Shown here: piece by piece, positions 15,492-24,339 of the stretch
Layout of the letters: each line of letters opens with the position of its first letter
How positions within the stretch are numbered: position 1 is the first letter of the stretch
Assembly (NCBI RefSeq): GCF_000805385.1
Contig: NZ_JTJW01000008.1
Span: 744,001-808,000, forward strand
Length of the DNA: 64,000 bases
From: Mycolicibacterium setense
GTDB taxonomy: Bacteria > Actinomycetota > Actinomycetes > Mycobacteriales > Mycobacteriaceae
Direction of reading: 5' to 3'
Notes under the pieces: model-generated
What the model was told of the DNA's origin: nothing
Seen by the model: the letters and a program-made list of their open reading frames with translations, nothing else
Databases searched by the model: none
Translations under genes and position numbers: made by a program

Positions 15492-16486
15492 AGGCCGCGG
15501 TATGCCCGGAGTACGGGCCACCGGAAGTGGTCGTCATCGAGGAACTTCCCACTCCCCCGATCACCGGCGGCCAGGTGCGGGTGCAGGTCGGCGCGGCCGC
15601 GGTTAACTTCCCAGACGTGCTGCTGGTTGCCGATCGATACCAGATTCACGTACCGGTGCCATTCGTACCGGGAAGCGAGTTCGCCGGCGTCATCACCGAA
15701 GTCGCGGAGAACACCGACGATTTCGCCGTTGGTGACCGGGTGACCGGCACCGGTTTGTTCGGGGCGTTCGCCGAGCAGGTATGCGTCCCGACGGCCGGAC
15801 TGGCCCGGATCCCCACCGGTGTCGACGATCAGACCGCGGCCGCCTTCGGCGTCGCCCACCGCACCGCGTATCACACGCTGCGATCGGTGGCCCGGATCCA
15901 ACCCGGCGACGACGTGATCGTACTGGGCGCCGGCGGCGGCGTGGGTCTGGCGGCGGTGCAGCTCGCGACGGCGTTGGGCGCGCGGGTGACCGCGGTGGCG
16001 TCCTCAGAGGAAAAGCTCTCCACCGCAGCACAATACGGTGCTGTCGCCCTCGTCAACCACGCCCAGGGCGATCTGCGGGCCGCCCTGCGAGAAGCGCTGC
16101 CCAACGGGGCGCATTCGGTCCTCGACCCGGTTGGTGGGGACCTGTCCGAGCCGGCCTTGCGGTCGCTGCGCCGTGGCGGCCGGTTCGTGACCATCGGCTA
16201 TGCCTCGGGCGTCATCCCCCGCATCCCGCTGAACCTGGTCCTGGTCAAGGGGATTCAAGTGCTCGGATTTCAGTTCCAGGACATCGCCCCGGACGAGTTC
16301 ACGCGTAACGAGGCCGAACTGCGGGACCTGTTGGCCACCGGCGCCGTGCGGCCCCACATCGGCGCGGTCTACCCGCTGGCCGACGCGCCCGCCGCACTTC
16401 GGACGGTGGCCGACGGACGGGCGGTCGGCAAGGTGGTCATCGCGGTTGGTTACGCGGAATCCGACGCAAGATCCTTGGGCGGGTAG
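15488..16486 (+). CDS. MDR-family quinone oxidoreductase (NADPH type)
   Basis: 332 residues. GTG 15488 overlaps the kinase stop by GTGA. No zinc-binding Cys/His set is visible, so it is of the quinone oxidoreductase/enoyl reductase branch. N-terminal GroES-like domain with VNFPDVLLVADRYQ and FVPGSEFAGVI; nucleotide fold with VLGAGGGVGLAAVQLA near residue 143. C-terminus HIGAVYPLADAPAALRTVADGRAVGKVVI is typical. Likely an enoyl or carbonyl reductase of the pathway. Its 3' end overlaps the 3' end of the convergent gene at 16450 by 37 bases. Confidence 0.87.
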   Translation: MKAAVCPEYGPPEVVVIEELPTPPITGGQVRVQVGAAAVNFPDVLLVADRYQIHVPVPFVPGSEFAGVITEVAENTDDFAVGDRVTGTGLFGAFAEQVCVPTAGLARIPTGVDDQTAAAFGVAHRTAYHTLRSVARIQPGDDVIVLGAGGGVGLAAVQLATALGARVTAVASSEEKLSTAAQYGAVALVNHAQGDLRAALREALPNGAHSVLDPVGGDLSEPALRSLRRGGRFVTIGYASGVIPRIPLNLVLVKGIQVLGFQFQDIAPDEFTRNEAELRDLLATGAVRPHIGAVYPLADAPAALRTVADGRAVGKVVIAVGYAESDARSLGG

Positions 16487-16851
16487 AAGTACTCCCGCCA
16501 GGCCGTGATCTTGCCGTCTTTCACCTCGTAGGCGCCCATCACCGGCCAGCTCATCTGCTTTCCGTCCACGAGCCAATGATCGCTGCGCTCCATCAGCACG
16601 ACGTCCCCGTCGACTGCGAGATACCGGATTTCGAGATCGACGCACGTGCCCCCGGCGAAGAACACCTTCATCATCTCGTGGATCGCCTCGCGTCCGGCCA
16701 GTTTCGGCCACTCGGGGCCGATGTCGAAGGTGGCGTCTTCGGCGAAGTGGCTCATGATTTCGTCGACGTCGTTGTTCCCCCATGCGGCGATCTCGGCACG
16801 CACGATCTCCTCAGCGGTCATCGTCTTCCCGTCGGCATGTTGTGACAGCAT
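16450..16851 (-). CDS. SnoaL-like / limonene-epoxide-hydrolase-like protein
   Basis: 133 residues from ATG 16851, preceded by AAGG at a suitable distance. It has the cystatin-like cone fold of NTF2/SnoaL proteins: MTAEEIVRAEIAAWGNNDVDEIMSHFAEDA, GREAIHEMMKVFF, then MERSDHWLVDG and ITAWREYFYP. The R-x-D in ERSDHW resembles the catalytic Arg-Asp of limonene-1,2-epoxide hydrolase, so an epoxide hydrolase role after P450 action is possible but unproven. Convergent overlap with the MDR gene; lies 38 bases before the end of the next P450 gene. Confidence 0.75.
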   Translation of the reverse strand: MLSQHADGKTMTAEEIVRAEIAAWGNNDVDEIMSHFAEDATFDIGPEWPKLAGREAIHEMMKVFFAGGTCVDLEIRYLAVDGDVVLMERSDHWLVDGKQMSWPVMGAYEVKDGKITAWREYFYPPKDLASDSA

Positions 16852-16889
16852 ATTGACACCTTTCTTCGAAATTGTAACGAGGTTCTGGT

Positions 16890-18110
16890 TCACGACACCA
16901 CCATGGGCAGTTGTTCCCAGCCGCGCACGGTGGAGGTGGGCGACAGGTTCGCGGCCTCGAGATCGACGTCCCATTCCGGGAACCGGGTCAGCATCTCCTC
17001 GAGCGCGATACGCCCCTCGAGCCGGGTCAGTGCCGCACCCAGGCAGAAATGCGCACCCATCCCGAAGGTGAGCGGCGAGGAAACCTTGCGGTGGATGTCG
17101 AAGCGGTCAGGGTCGGCATAGACGCGGTCATCACGATTCGCCGCCCCGGCCACGAAAAGGATTGCGCTGCCTGCTGGAACGGTCCGGCCGTGAAATTCTG
17201 CGTCGCTCGCGACATATCGGCCGATGTGCGGCGCGGGCGTCTCGTAGCGCAGGATCTCTTCGATGGCGTTGGGGATCAACGAATGGTCCTCGACCAGCTC
17301 CCGGCGCTGATCGGGATGTGCGGCAAGCACCTTGGCCGTCCAGCCGATCAATCGCGTGGTGGTTTCGTTGCCCGCACCGGCGACAACCTGGACATAGGCG
17401 AGAATCTCGTCTCGGGTCAGGCGCCGCTGGGTACCGGTCTCGTCCACGAACTCAAGGTGCAGCAGTTCGCTCATGATGTCGTCGGACGGATTGTCCACCC
17501 GCCAATCGAGGTATTCGGCGAACACCCCGCCGCGAACGAGAGTGTCCTGCTTGAACTTCATGGCCTTGCCGGGCGCGACCCGTAAATTCGCGTCGCTGCG
17601 GTCACGGATCTGCTCTTGATCCTGCTCGGGGATGCCGAGCAGCATGCCGATGACCCGCATCGGCATCTTGGCGGCGAACTCGGCGATGAGGTCGAACCGA
17701 TTCGACCCCACCAGCGGGTCGAGACAGGCCGCTGAGAAAGCCCGGATCTTCGGCTCAAGGGATGCCACGGTCTTCGGCGTGAACATCTTCGAGACCAACT
17801 TGCGGTGGATGGTATGCGTGGGCGCGTCCTCGTAGATGACCAGACCGGGTGGCATCTCGATCCCCGACTTGATCAACTCGAGAATGTTGCCGCGGCCCGA
17901 CTTGAACGTGTTGCGGTCCGACAGCCCCTTCGCCACATCCGCGTGGCGGCTCACCGCGTAGAAGTCGTGCCGCTCGTTGTGGTACAGCGGCGCCTCGTCC
18001 CGCAGCCTGCGGAACGTCGGGTACGGGTCCCGGTTGATCTCCAGGTCATACGGGTCGTAATACACGTCTCCGGCGGGCACTGACTGCTCAGTGGACACTT
18101 GGCTGGACAC
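16890..18110 (-). CDS. cytochrome P450
   Basis: 406 residues from GTG 18110, which has AAGGGA eight bases upstream; a GTG at 18155 overlapping the SDR stop is the alternative. Heme loop TFGMGAHFCLG with Cys about 356, I-helix VAGAGNETTTR, ExxR in EEILRYETP, GAANRD. It is a close paralogue of the P450 at 26168: both carry MPMRVIGMLLGIPE and the same N-terminal YYDPY start. Last gene of a long minus-strand operon beginning at 25785. No ferredoxin is adjacent, so it must borrow one. Confidence 0.92.
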   Translation of the reverse strand: MSSQVSTEQSVPAGDVYYDPYDLEINRDPYPTFRRLRDEAPLYHNERHDFYAVSRHADVAKGLSDRNTFKSGRGNILELIKSGIEMPPGLVIYEDAPTHTIHRKLVSKMFTPKTVASLEPKIRAFSAACLDPLVGSNRFDLIAEFAAKMPMRVIGMLLGIPEQDQEQIRDRSDANLRVAPGKAMKFKQDTLVRGGVFAEYLDWRVDNPSDDIMSELLHLEFVDETGTQRRLTRDEILAYVQVVAGAGNETTTRLIGWTAKVLAAHPDQRRELVEDHSLIPNAIEEILRYETPAPHIGRYVASDAEFHGRTVPAGSAILFVAGAANRDDRVYADPDRFDIHRKVSSPLTFGMGAHFCLGAALTRLEGRIALEEMLTRFPEWDVDLEAANLSPTSTVRGWEQLPMVVS

Positions 18111-18151
18111 TTGGCCGTTCCCTTCGGTGGGTCTGCAGGATTTGACGCGGT

Positions 18152-18904
18152 TCACGCCCCCATACCGCCGTCGACCGCGATCGCCTGACCGGTGAGGTAG
18201 CCCGGGGCGTCATCACACAGCCACACGGCGATGTCGGCGATCTCCCCGGCCTCGGCCAGGCGGCCGACAGGGGTTGCGGTGAGCAGGTTTTCGATCACTT
18301 CGGGCGACATCGACGCCCGGAACATCGGGGTGTCGACCGTGCCGGGGCAGATGGCGTTGATGCGCAGGCCCTGGCTCGCGTACTCCCGCGCGGCCACCTT
18401 GGTCAACCCGACGACACCGTGTTTGGCCGCGGTGTAGGCCGATACGGTCGGCGCGGCCCGCAGCCCGGCCACCGAGGCACAGTTGACGATGGCACCGCCG
18501 CCCGTCTCGATGATCGCGGGAATCTGATAGCGCATGCACGACCACGTTCCGGTCAGGTCGACGGCGATCACCCGGTTCCAGTTCTCCATGGTGGCTTCGG
18601 CGGTCGGCTTCCCGTGTTCGCCGTCGATGCCCGCGGAGTTGAACGCCGCATCGAGGCGACCGTACGTCGCGACGGTTCGGGCCACCGCGTCGGCGACGAC
18701 CGCGTCGTCGGTCACATCACATGGGATGAACGTCGCTGTACCCCAATGGTTCAGCTCCGCCTCAACCTTGGCGCCGGCCTCTTCGTCGACATCTCCGAGA
18801 GCCACCGCGTAGCCACGGCGGGCGAACGCCTCCGCCGCGGCCCGTCCGATCCCGGAACCCGCACCGGTTACGAAAGCGACCTTCTGATCTCTCACTGTGG
18901 ACAC
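18152..18904 (-). CDS. short-chain dehydrogenase/reductase
   Basis: 250 residues. TGAGSGIG at 14-21, NSAG near 89, catalytic Ser in CASVAGL near 142 and Y-x3-K in YTAAKHG near 155; C-terminus VDGGMGA. Classical SDR, NAD(P)-dependent. GTG 18904 overlaps the preceding amidohydrolase by 13 bases; a second GTG at 18895 is possible. It probably oxidises the alcohol made by a pathway oxygenase. Confidence 0.9.
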   Translation of the reverse strand: MSTVRDQKVAFVTGAGSGIGRAAAEAFARRGYAVALGDVDEEAGAKVEAELNHWGTATFIPCDVTDDAVVADAVARTVATYGRLDAAFNSAGIDGEHGKPTAEATMENWNRVIAVDLTGTWSCMRYQIPAIIETGGGAIVNCASVAGLRAAPTVSAYTAAKHGVVGLTKVAAREYASQGLRINAICPGTVDTPMFRASMSPEVIENLLTATPVGRLAEAGEIADIAVWLCDDAPGYLTGQAIAVDGGMGA

Positions 18905-20175
18905 AGTTCCTCGTTTCTGGAGTGCACGCGTTCGCTCATCCGGTCGATCACCACCGCGCCGTCGCGGATGACGGCGCGCAGGGCTTCGGCGGGACGGGCG
19001 AGCAACGAGAGGTCGGCGACGGGATCGCCGTCGACGATGATCAGGTCCGCCAGGGCGCCGGACTCGATCACTCCCACCCGCGCCGGCGAATCCACCAGCA
19101 GCTGACCGGCGTTGAGGGTGCCCCAGCTGAGCACAACTTCCGGCGAAAGGCCGTCGATCTGGCCGTAGTACGCGAACTCGCGACCGTAGTTTCCGACCTG
19201 ATGGTCCAGCGGATCGTCGTCCATCATGTCGCGGAAGACCCCGCTGTAATCGTCACCGATCAGGATGCGCACGCCGGCCTCCTGGGCCGCCGGCAGCATG
19301 GCGCGGACGTGGTCGTACTGCTCCCGGCGCACACCGAGGTTCTCGCCGAGGCCGAGCTCGAGCACACTGCGGAGAAAGATGAGGCTCGGCACCCAGAAGG
19401 TTCCTGCCTCCACCATGGCAGCGATGACTTCCGCATCGACCTCGTCGCCGTGATCGACGACATCGAGGCCGAGTTCGATGCACTCCATGATCATCGCCTT
19501 GTCGGCGACGTGCGCACGGACCTTGGCGCCGCGTTCGTGGGCGGTGTCGATGATCGCGGCGATCTCGTCACGCGACATGTTGCGGGTGGTCCGATTCGGC
19601 TGGCCGTGGCCGGCACTGGCGAAGATCTTGATGGTTTCGGCACCGCGGTTGATCTCTTGGCGCACCAGCCTGCGCAGGGCATCGGGACCGTCGGCGCAGA
19701 CATCGGTTCCCGGTGTCTGGTAGGCCTTCCACCATCGGCCGCCGTTGTTCATGTCACCCGTGGTACCGAGATGGTGTCCGCACGCGCGGATCCGTGGCCC
19801 CGGGATGATGTCCTCGTCGATGGCCATCTTGAGTTGCGCGTCGATGTCGTTGGAGCAGGAGGCGCCCGAGTATCCGGTGAACCCGCTCTCCAACAGCACC
19901 CGGCAGGTGCGGATCCCGATCGCCATCAGAACCCCCGGCGGGCGTTCCTTGCCGAGCCGGTCGCTGTCGGCGATGTCGAACTTGTAGAAGTCCGGGTGCA
20001 GATGGCTGCTGATCAGGCCCGGCATCAGGGTCATGCCCGCAGCGTCGATCACATCGTCGGCCGTGGCGGGCGGGGCGTCGATCGCGGCGATGGTGTTGCC
20101 GTCGAGCGTGACACTACGCAGGCCGGAAAGCATTGTGCGGCCGTCGAAGACCTTGGCATTGGTGATCACCAACAT
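18892..20175 (-). CDS. metal-dependent amidohydrolase (imidazolonepropionase-like)
   Basis: 427 residues, ATG 20175 after AGGAG. Amidohydrolase superfamily: metal pair H58-L-H60 in LISSHLHPD, Lys in ETIKIFASAGHG as possible carboxylated bridge, His in VRAHVADK, His in VVDHGDEV and Asp in IGDDYSG. All metal ligands seem present, in contrast to its relative at 43383. Reaction likely hydrolysis of an amide, lactam or lactone ring. Follows the atypical crotonase gene in the operon by about 12 bases. Confidence 0.87.
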   Translation of the reverse strand: MLVITNAKVFDGRTMLSGLRSVTLDGNTIAAIDAPPATADDVIDAAGMTLMPGLISSHLHPDFYKFDIADSDRLGKERPPGVLMAIGIRTCRVLLESGFTGYSGASCSNDIDAQLKMAIDEDIIPGPRIRACGHHLGTTGDMNNGGRWWKAYQTPGTDVCADGPDALRRLVRQEINRGAETIKIFASAGHGQPNRTTRNMSRDEIAAIIDTAHERGAKVRAHVADKAMIMECIELGLDVVDHGDEVDAEVIAAMVEAGTFWVPSLIFLRSVLELGLGENLGVRREQYDHVRAMLPAAQEAGVRILIGDDYSGVFRDMMDDDPLDHQVGNYGREFAYYGQIDGLSPEVVLSWGTLNAGQLLVDSPARVGVIESGALADLIIVDGDPVADLSLLARPAEALRAVIRDGAVVIDRMSERVHSRNEELCPQ

Positions 20176-20186
20176 GTCTGGATCTC

Positions 20187-21173
20187 CTAGCGCGCGGCCC
20201 GGCCCCGCCGGCTCAGGCGCCAGTCCGGGGGAAACTGACTGTCGTTGTCCTTGACCGTGTCGGTCAGGTTCTCCAGCGTCTCCGAATCCAGTTCCATGCC
20301 CCGGGTGTCGGGGTCGGGCCGGAGCTGATCGAGGGTGGACTCCAACAGGCCGGCGACGATACTGCCCATGTATTCACCCTGATGCTGCTTGTAGATCTCG
20401 AAGAAGGTCTTCTGGGCGAACACCGTGTCGGTGGGACGACTGCGAGAACAGGCCAGCGCGTACTTGTCGGTCATCGCCTCGAGCTCGTCGAAGGGCACCA
20501 CGGCGTTGATGAAGTTGCACTCGTACATCTCCTTGGCGGTGAACGGCCGGCCGGTGAACACCATCTCCATGAACTTGCGCGCGCCCATCGTGTTGCACCA
20601 CTGCCATTGCCGCGCAGCGAATCCCGCGTAGCGCCAGGCGGCATGACCGAACAGTGAATCTTCGGACGCGACCACGATGTCGGCGTCGGCAGCCTGGTAG
20701 AAGTGCCAGCCGTAGCAGTACCCACGCACCTCCAGGATGCTGATCTTCTTGAAGTCCTGAAGGCTGCGCATGCCGGCGCTCGGATCGGTGTAGAACTGCA
20801 CCGTCGACGCCCGGCGGCGGTAGGTCCCCACCGGCGGATAGACCACGTCCGCATCCTCGGGAACCCGAACCGCATGGTTCATGCTGCCGTCACCACGGCC
20901 GGCCATGGTGTCCAACAGTTCGGTGAGATCGGCGCCGCTACCCAGGTTGGGTCCGTTCGCTCGGATCACCAGCACCTTCACCTCGTCATCGATGCTGGCG
21001 TTGTGGACGAGGTCCGCGTAGCGGTGCTGGGCATCGATCGTCATCGCGTTGAGTTCGTCGGCACGGTCGAGGGTGATCGTGGCGATCTTGGTTTCCGGGT
21101 TCTTCTCGTACAGCACAATCTCTTCCGCCGGAGGCCGCTGCTTGGGCTGTGCTTGCTCTACCTGCTCTGACAT
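20187..21173 (-). CDS. atypical enoyl-CoA hydratase/isomerase (crotonase fold), copy A
   Basis: 328 residues from ATG 21173, with AAGGAG nine bases upstream; GTG 21200 overlapping the ligase stop is the alternative. Crotonase core: KIATITLDRADELNA, oxyanion motif PNLGSGADLTELL, then GYCYGWHFYQAADADIV where the usual G-G-G is G-W-H, and SLFGHAAWRYAGFA where normal hydratases show the Glu-bearing P-E-x-x-L-G. The canonical catalytic Glu residues are therefore not visible. A C-terminal extension ends in DNDSQFPPDWRLSRR. The copy at 54890 has the same unusual segments. Probably a hydrolase, lyase or isomerase on a CoA ester rather than a classic hydratase. Confidence 0.85.
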   Translation of the reverse strand: MSEQVEQAQPKQRPPAEEIVLYEKNPETKIATITLDRADELNAMTIDAQHRYADLVHNASIDDEVKVLVIRANGPNLGSGADLTELLDTMAGRGDGSMNHAVRVPEDADVVYPPVGTYRRRASTVQFYTDPSAGMRSLQDFKKISILEVRGYCYGWHFYQAADADIVVASEDSLFGHAAWRYAGFAARQWQWCNTMGARKFMEMVFTGRPFTAKEMYECNFINAVVPFDELEAMTDKYALACSRSRPTDTVFAQKTFFEIYKQHQGEYMGSIVAGLLESTLDQLRPDPDTRGMELDSETLENLTDTVKDNDSQFPPDWRLSRRGRAAR

Positions 21174-21196
21174 GTGCCGCGTCTCCTTGTCGGTGT

Positions 21197-22870
21197 TCAC
21201 CCGCCGGCCGCAGTCACGTGATGGGTACGTGCCTGCGCCGCGAGGTGGGCTGTGATGAGTTCGGTCAGTTCGGAGAGCCGCACTTTTCCGGTCGGCGTTC
21301 TGGGGACGTCGTCGTGGGTGATGAAGACGATCCGGCGCGGGATCTTGAAGCTGGACAGTGTTTCGCGCAATGCGGCACGCAGGCTCGCCTCATCGGGTTC
21401 GCTGCCGGCGGCGGGAACGACTGCAGCGGCCACGATTTCGCCGAGTTCCGGATCGGGCAGACCGGCGACGAGAGACAACTCCACCTCGGACAGTGAGTTC
21501 AGCGCCGCCTCGACCTCGAGGCGAGACACGTTGGCGGAGTTGGTCTTGATCATGTCGCTGATCCGGCCGACGAAGAAGGCGTAACCGTCGACATCGATCC
21601 GGACGAGGTCTCTGGTCGGGAAGAAACCGTCTGCGGTGAACACCTCGTGCCGCGGCACCTTGTAGAAACCCGTCATCAGTGCGCCACCGCGCAGTTGCAG
21701 TTCGCCGACCTCGCCGGGCGCCACCTCGACGCCGGTGTGCGGGTCGACCACCCGCCGTTCGATGCCGTTGACCGCACGGCCGGCGGCACCGGCCTTCGAC
21801 TCGGGCAGGCGCCTGTTCACCGGCTCCGCGCTGTGCGGCGCGAAGCTCTCCGACATCCCGAGCATCCGGGTCTGCAGGTGGCGCGGGATGGGGTCGCCGT
21901 TCTCGTCCCACGTCGGCCCGGTGGTGATCTTGACGGCGTCGAGATCGATACCACGAACTCGTGCGGCCGCCTGGAGTTTGGCCAGCATGTGCCAGACCAC
22001 GATGTTGGTGACCTGATGGCGTTCGATGGTATCGAGCACGACATCGATGTCCGGACTGGTGGAATACACCAATGTGCTTCCGGTACTGAGCACTTGCAGT
22101 GCCGCCGAGATGCCACCCATCCAGAAGGCAGGCAGTAGGCACAAGGTCCGATCGGTGGGTTGGACGTCGAAATACGTGGCCAGGACCGGGGGCTGGCGGG
22201 CGACTGCCCACTGGCCGTGGACCACGGCCTTGGGTGTGGCAGTGCTGCCCGACGTATAGACGACGAATGCCTCGTCGCCTGGGGCCACCTCGGACTCGAC
22301 GGCTGCCAGCAGTGCGGCGTCCGGCGCGTCGGGCGTGTCGGCGCGCGCCTGCAGATCGTCAATCGAACGGGCCCAGGGCAGTCCGGCAGCATCGTCGAGC
22401 CACACCGACCTCAGATACGGCGCGGCGGGCAGGCGAAGGACCTCCGGCCTCGCGTCTCCGAGCCCGGGCAGGGCTGCTTCGAGGTTGCGTCCGTAGTCAC
22501 GGGTCAGGAACCGGCGCACGCCGATCAGGATCTGCGCATCGCTGTTCCGAATGATGTGGGCAAGCTCGTTGGGTGTGGTCAACGTGCTGATCGGGGTGAC
22601 GAGTGCACCGATGCGCAACGCCGCGTAGAACGCAGTGATCAGCAGTGCACTGTCGGGCGCCAGCAGCGCGATCCGGGTGCCTTTCGCGGCGCCGATCGCC
22701 AACAGAGCGCGTGCCATTCGCGCCGAACGCTGTTCGAGTTCCCGGTAGGTGAGCGTCTGGCCGGCGAAGATCAGCGCGTCTTGGTCCGCGCGAGCGGCGA
22801 CCACCTCGGCGAACAGTTGCGGGAACGTCGAAGCCGGTTGCTTGCCGTCAACGTCGTCTGTGTCGTCCAT
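21197..22870 (-). CDS. AMP-dependent acyl-CoA synthetase/ligase
   Basis: 557 residues from ATG 22870 (MDDTDDVDGK); the frame is open further upstream but overlaps another gene. ANL superfamily motifs: P-loop YTSGSTATPKAVVHG near 185, GMSESFA in place of the Y-G-x-T-E motif, DLVRIDVDGYAFFVGR near 425, and the C-terminal Lys in PRTPTGKVRLSEL. Activates a carboxylic acid to its CoA thioester through an acyl-AMP. It is the entry enzyme of this operon. The acid cannot be told from sequence. Confidence 0.88.
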   Translation of the reverse strand: MDDTDDVDGKQPASTFPQLFAEVVAARADQDALIFAGQTLTYRELEQRSARMARALLAIGAAKGTRIALLAPDSALLITAFYAALRIGALVTPISTLTTPNELAHIIRNSDAQILIGVRRFLTRDYGRNLEAALPGLGDARPEVLRLPAAPYLRSVWLDDAAGLPWARSIDDLQARADTPDAPDAALLAAVESEVAPGDEAFVVYTSGSTATPKAVVHGQWAVARQPPVLATYFDVQPTDRTLCLLPAFWMGGISAALQVLSTGSTLVYSTSPDIDVVLDTIERHQVTNIVVWHMLAKLQAAARVRGIDLDAVKITTGPTWDENGDPIPRHLQTRMLGMSESFAPHSAEPVNRRLPESKAGAAGRAVNGIERRVVDPHTGVEVAPGEVGELQLRGGALMTGFYKVPRHEVFTADGFFPTRDLVRIDVDGYAFFVGRISDMIKTNSANVSRLEVEAALNSLSEVELSLVAGLPDPELGEIVAAAVVPAAGSEPDEASLRAALRETLSSFKIPRRIVFITHDDVPRTPTGKVRLSELTELITAHLAAQARTHHVTAAGG

Positions 22871-22884
22871 GAGCCGCGTCCGCT

Positions 22885-23418
22885 TCAGAACCTGGTGATG
22901 GGATCGGCGCCGTCCCAGGACTGCGCGGCGGCACGCATCGCGGCGAATCCGGCCTCGCGGGCCGGGCTCGGCTCGAGTAGTTCGACCATGAAACCGAGCG
23001 TGGGTGTGGTGTCGACCCAACACGTGCGGCTGTTGCCGATCTGACCCTCGAACGCGAGCTCTGCTCCCGCCTCGATGTACGTGTCACGTTCGGATTCATA
23101 GTCGGTGCAGACCAATGCCATGTGGTGCAGCCCGGACTGTCCGGCCTCGAAAACGTCGCGGAACACGCCCGGTTCGTCGTTGTCCTGGCAGACGAGCTCG
23201 ATCTGAAGGTCTCCCGCGTAGGCGATGGCGGCGGTCACCGCGGGAAACTCGGCGGGCACGCCACGGTGGCGTCCCCCGACGCACCCCACGCCGTCGAACC
23301 AGAAGAACGGGCCCACTCCCGCACTACGGGACCAGGATTCGATGGCGAGGCGAAGGTCCGGAACCACCCAGCACACCTGCATGAAGTTCCGGTTGGGAAA
23401 GGGGGAAACGGTGCTCAA
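22885..23418 (-). CDS. VOC superfamily (glyoxalase/dioxygenase-like) protein
   Basis: 177 residues if started at TTG 23418, a few bases after the PhyH stop and after AAGGG; ATG 23382 is a shorter alternative. Glyoxalase-like paired beta-alpha-beta-beta-beta units: FMQVCWVVPDLRLAIESWSRSAGVGPFF at the start, and GLHHMALVCTDYESERDTYIEAGAELAFEGQIG in the second half. A metal-type His is in HHMAL and a Glu near the C-terminus in FMVELLEPSP. It could be a CoA-ester epimerase, isomerase or lyase. Confidence 0.78.
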   Translation of the reverse strand: MSTVSPFPNRNFMQVCWVVPDLRLAIESWSRSAGVGPFFWFDGVGCVGGRHRGVPAEFPAVTAAIAYAGDLQIELVCQDNDEPGVFRDVFEAGQSGLHHMALVCTDYESERDTYIEAGAELAFEGQIGNSRTCWVDTTPTLGFMVELLEPSPAREAGFAAMRAAAQSWDGADPITRF

Positions 23419-23429
23419 CAACGTGCCCT

Positions 23430-24284
23430 TCAGCCGATCAGCGGGAATCGCTCGTCGTTCAACGCGGTCCACTGCGCCATGTCCGTGGTGTCGAAGTTGG
23501 GGCACGGCGACCCGTTCCAGCAGACATCTTCGGGCTGGACGATCAACAGATATCCCCATCGCGGACGGTCCATCGCGTTCGCGCCGGCGCCGTGGATGGT
23601 CAGGTGGGTGTGCACGGTGATGTCGCCCAGCTCGTAGTTCATCTGCTCACTCATGTCGAGTTCGCGTAGCTCCGGGAACACCTCAAGGGCGTCCGCGCCG
23701 CCATAGGTGGTGTAGTCGCCGAGCACACCGAGGCGGTGTGAACCACTGACGAACGACATGGTTCCGGCTTCGGGCCCATAAGGTTCCAACGGAATCCAGA
23801 ACGTCATACCGCCGGTCCGGTCCACCGCAAAGGTAATGTAGTCCTGATGGAACGCCGTCGCTCCGTTACCGCCATGCCGGGAAGACTTCGTGGAAGGCAG
23901 CTTCGGCACGAAGAAGTCGTTGTAGTACCTGACTCCGACAGCCGAGCCGGTGTTGGTGCGCCGGCCCAACAGCAGAGTTGCGCTCTTGCCGATCTCTTCG
24001 ATCAGGGGTCGCAGCACCGGGTTGCCCAGACCACCGCTGCGCTCGGCGTTGAAGTAGGCCAGCACACCTTGGGCCTCCCCGTCCGTGGCCGGCGCCATAC
24101 CCGCTTTCAACGGGTTGCTGTCCGCATCCTCCCCCATTTTCTCGCGGGCGAGCTCGAGCATCCTGGCAAGCACATCGGGATCCACGAAGCGCTTGAGCTT
24201 CACCCAGCCGTGCTCATTGAGATGCGCGACCTCCTCGGGCGTGACCAGGCGGCACGGCGCCTTGAGGCCAGTGGTGTCGTCCAT
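23430..24284 (-). CDS. phytanoyl-CoA dioxygenase (PhyH) family protein
   Basis: 284 residues from ATG 24284 with AGGAGG upstream. Fe(II)/2-oxoglutarate oxygenase: the facial triad is H-x-D in FHQDYITF near residue 145 and the distal His in LTIHGAGAN near 234, with Arg in RPRWGYLLIV to hold 2-oxoglutarate. Starts with TPEEVAHLNEHGWVKLKRFVDPDVL, typical of PhyH. It likely hydroxylates a CoA ester or carboxylate alpha to the carbonyl. Second gene in the operon. Confidence 0.88.
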   Translation of the reverse strand: MDDTTGLKAPCRLVTPEEVAHLNEHGWVKLKRFVDPDVLARMLELAREKMGEDADSNPLKAGMAPATDGEAQGVLAYFNAERSGGLGNPVLRPLIEEIGKSATLLLGRRTNTGSAVGVRYYNDFFVPKLPSTKSSRHGGNGATAFHQDYITFAVDRTGGMTFWIPLEPYGPEAGTMSFVSGSHRLGVLGDYTTYGGADALEVFPELRELDMSEQMNYELGDITVHTHLTIHGAGANAMDRPRWGYLLIVQPEDVCWNGSPCPNFDTTDMAQWTALNDERFPLIG

Positions 24285-24339
24285 GTTTGGGAATCCTCCT
24301 CCGACAGGGGAATTGGCGTTGGGTCCGGACCGGTATCGA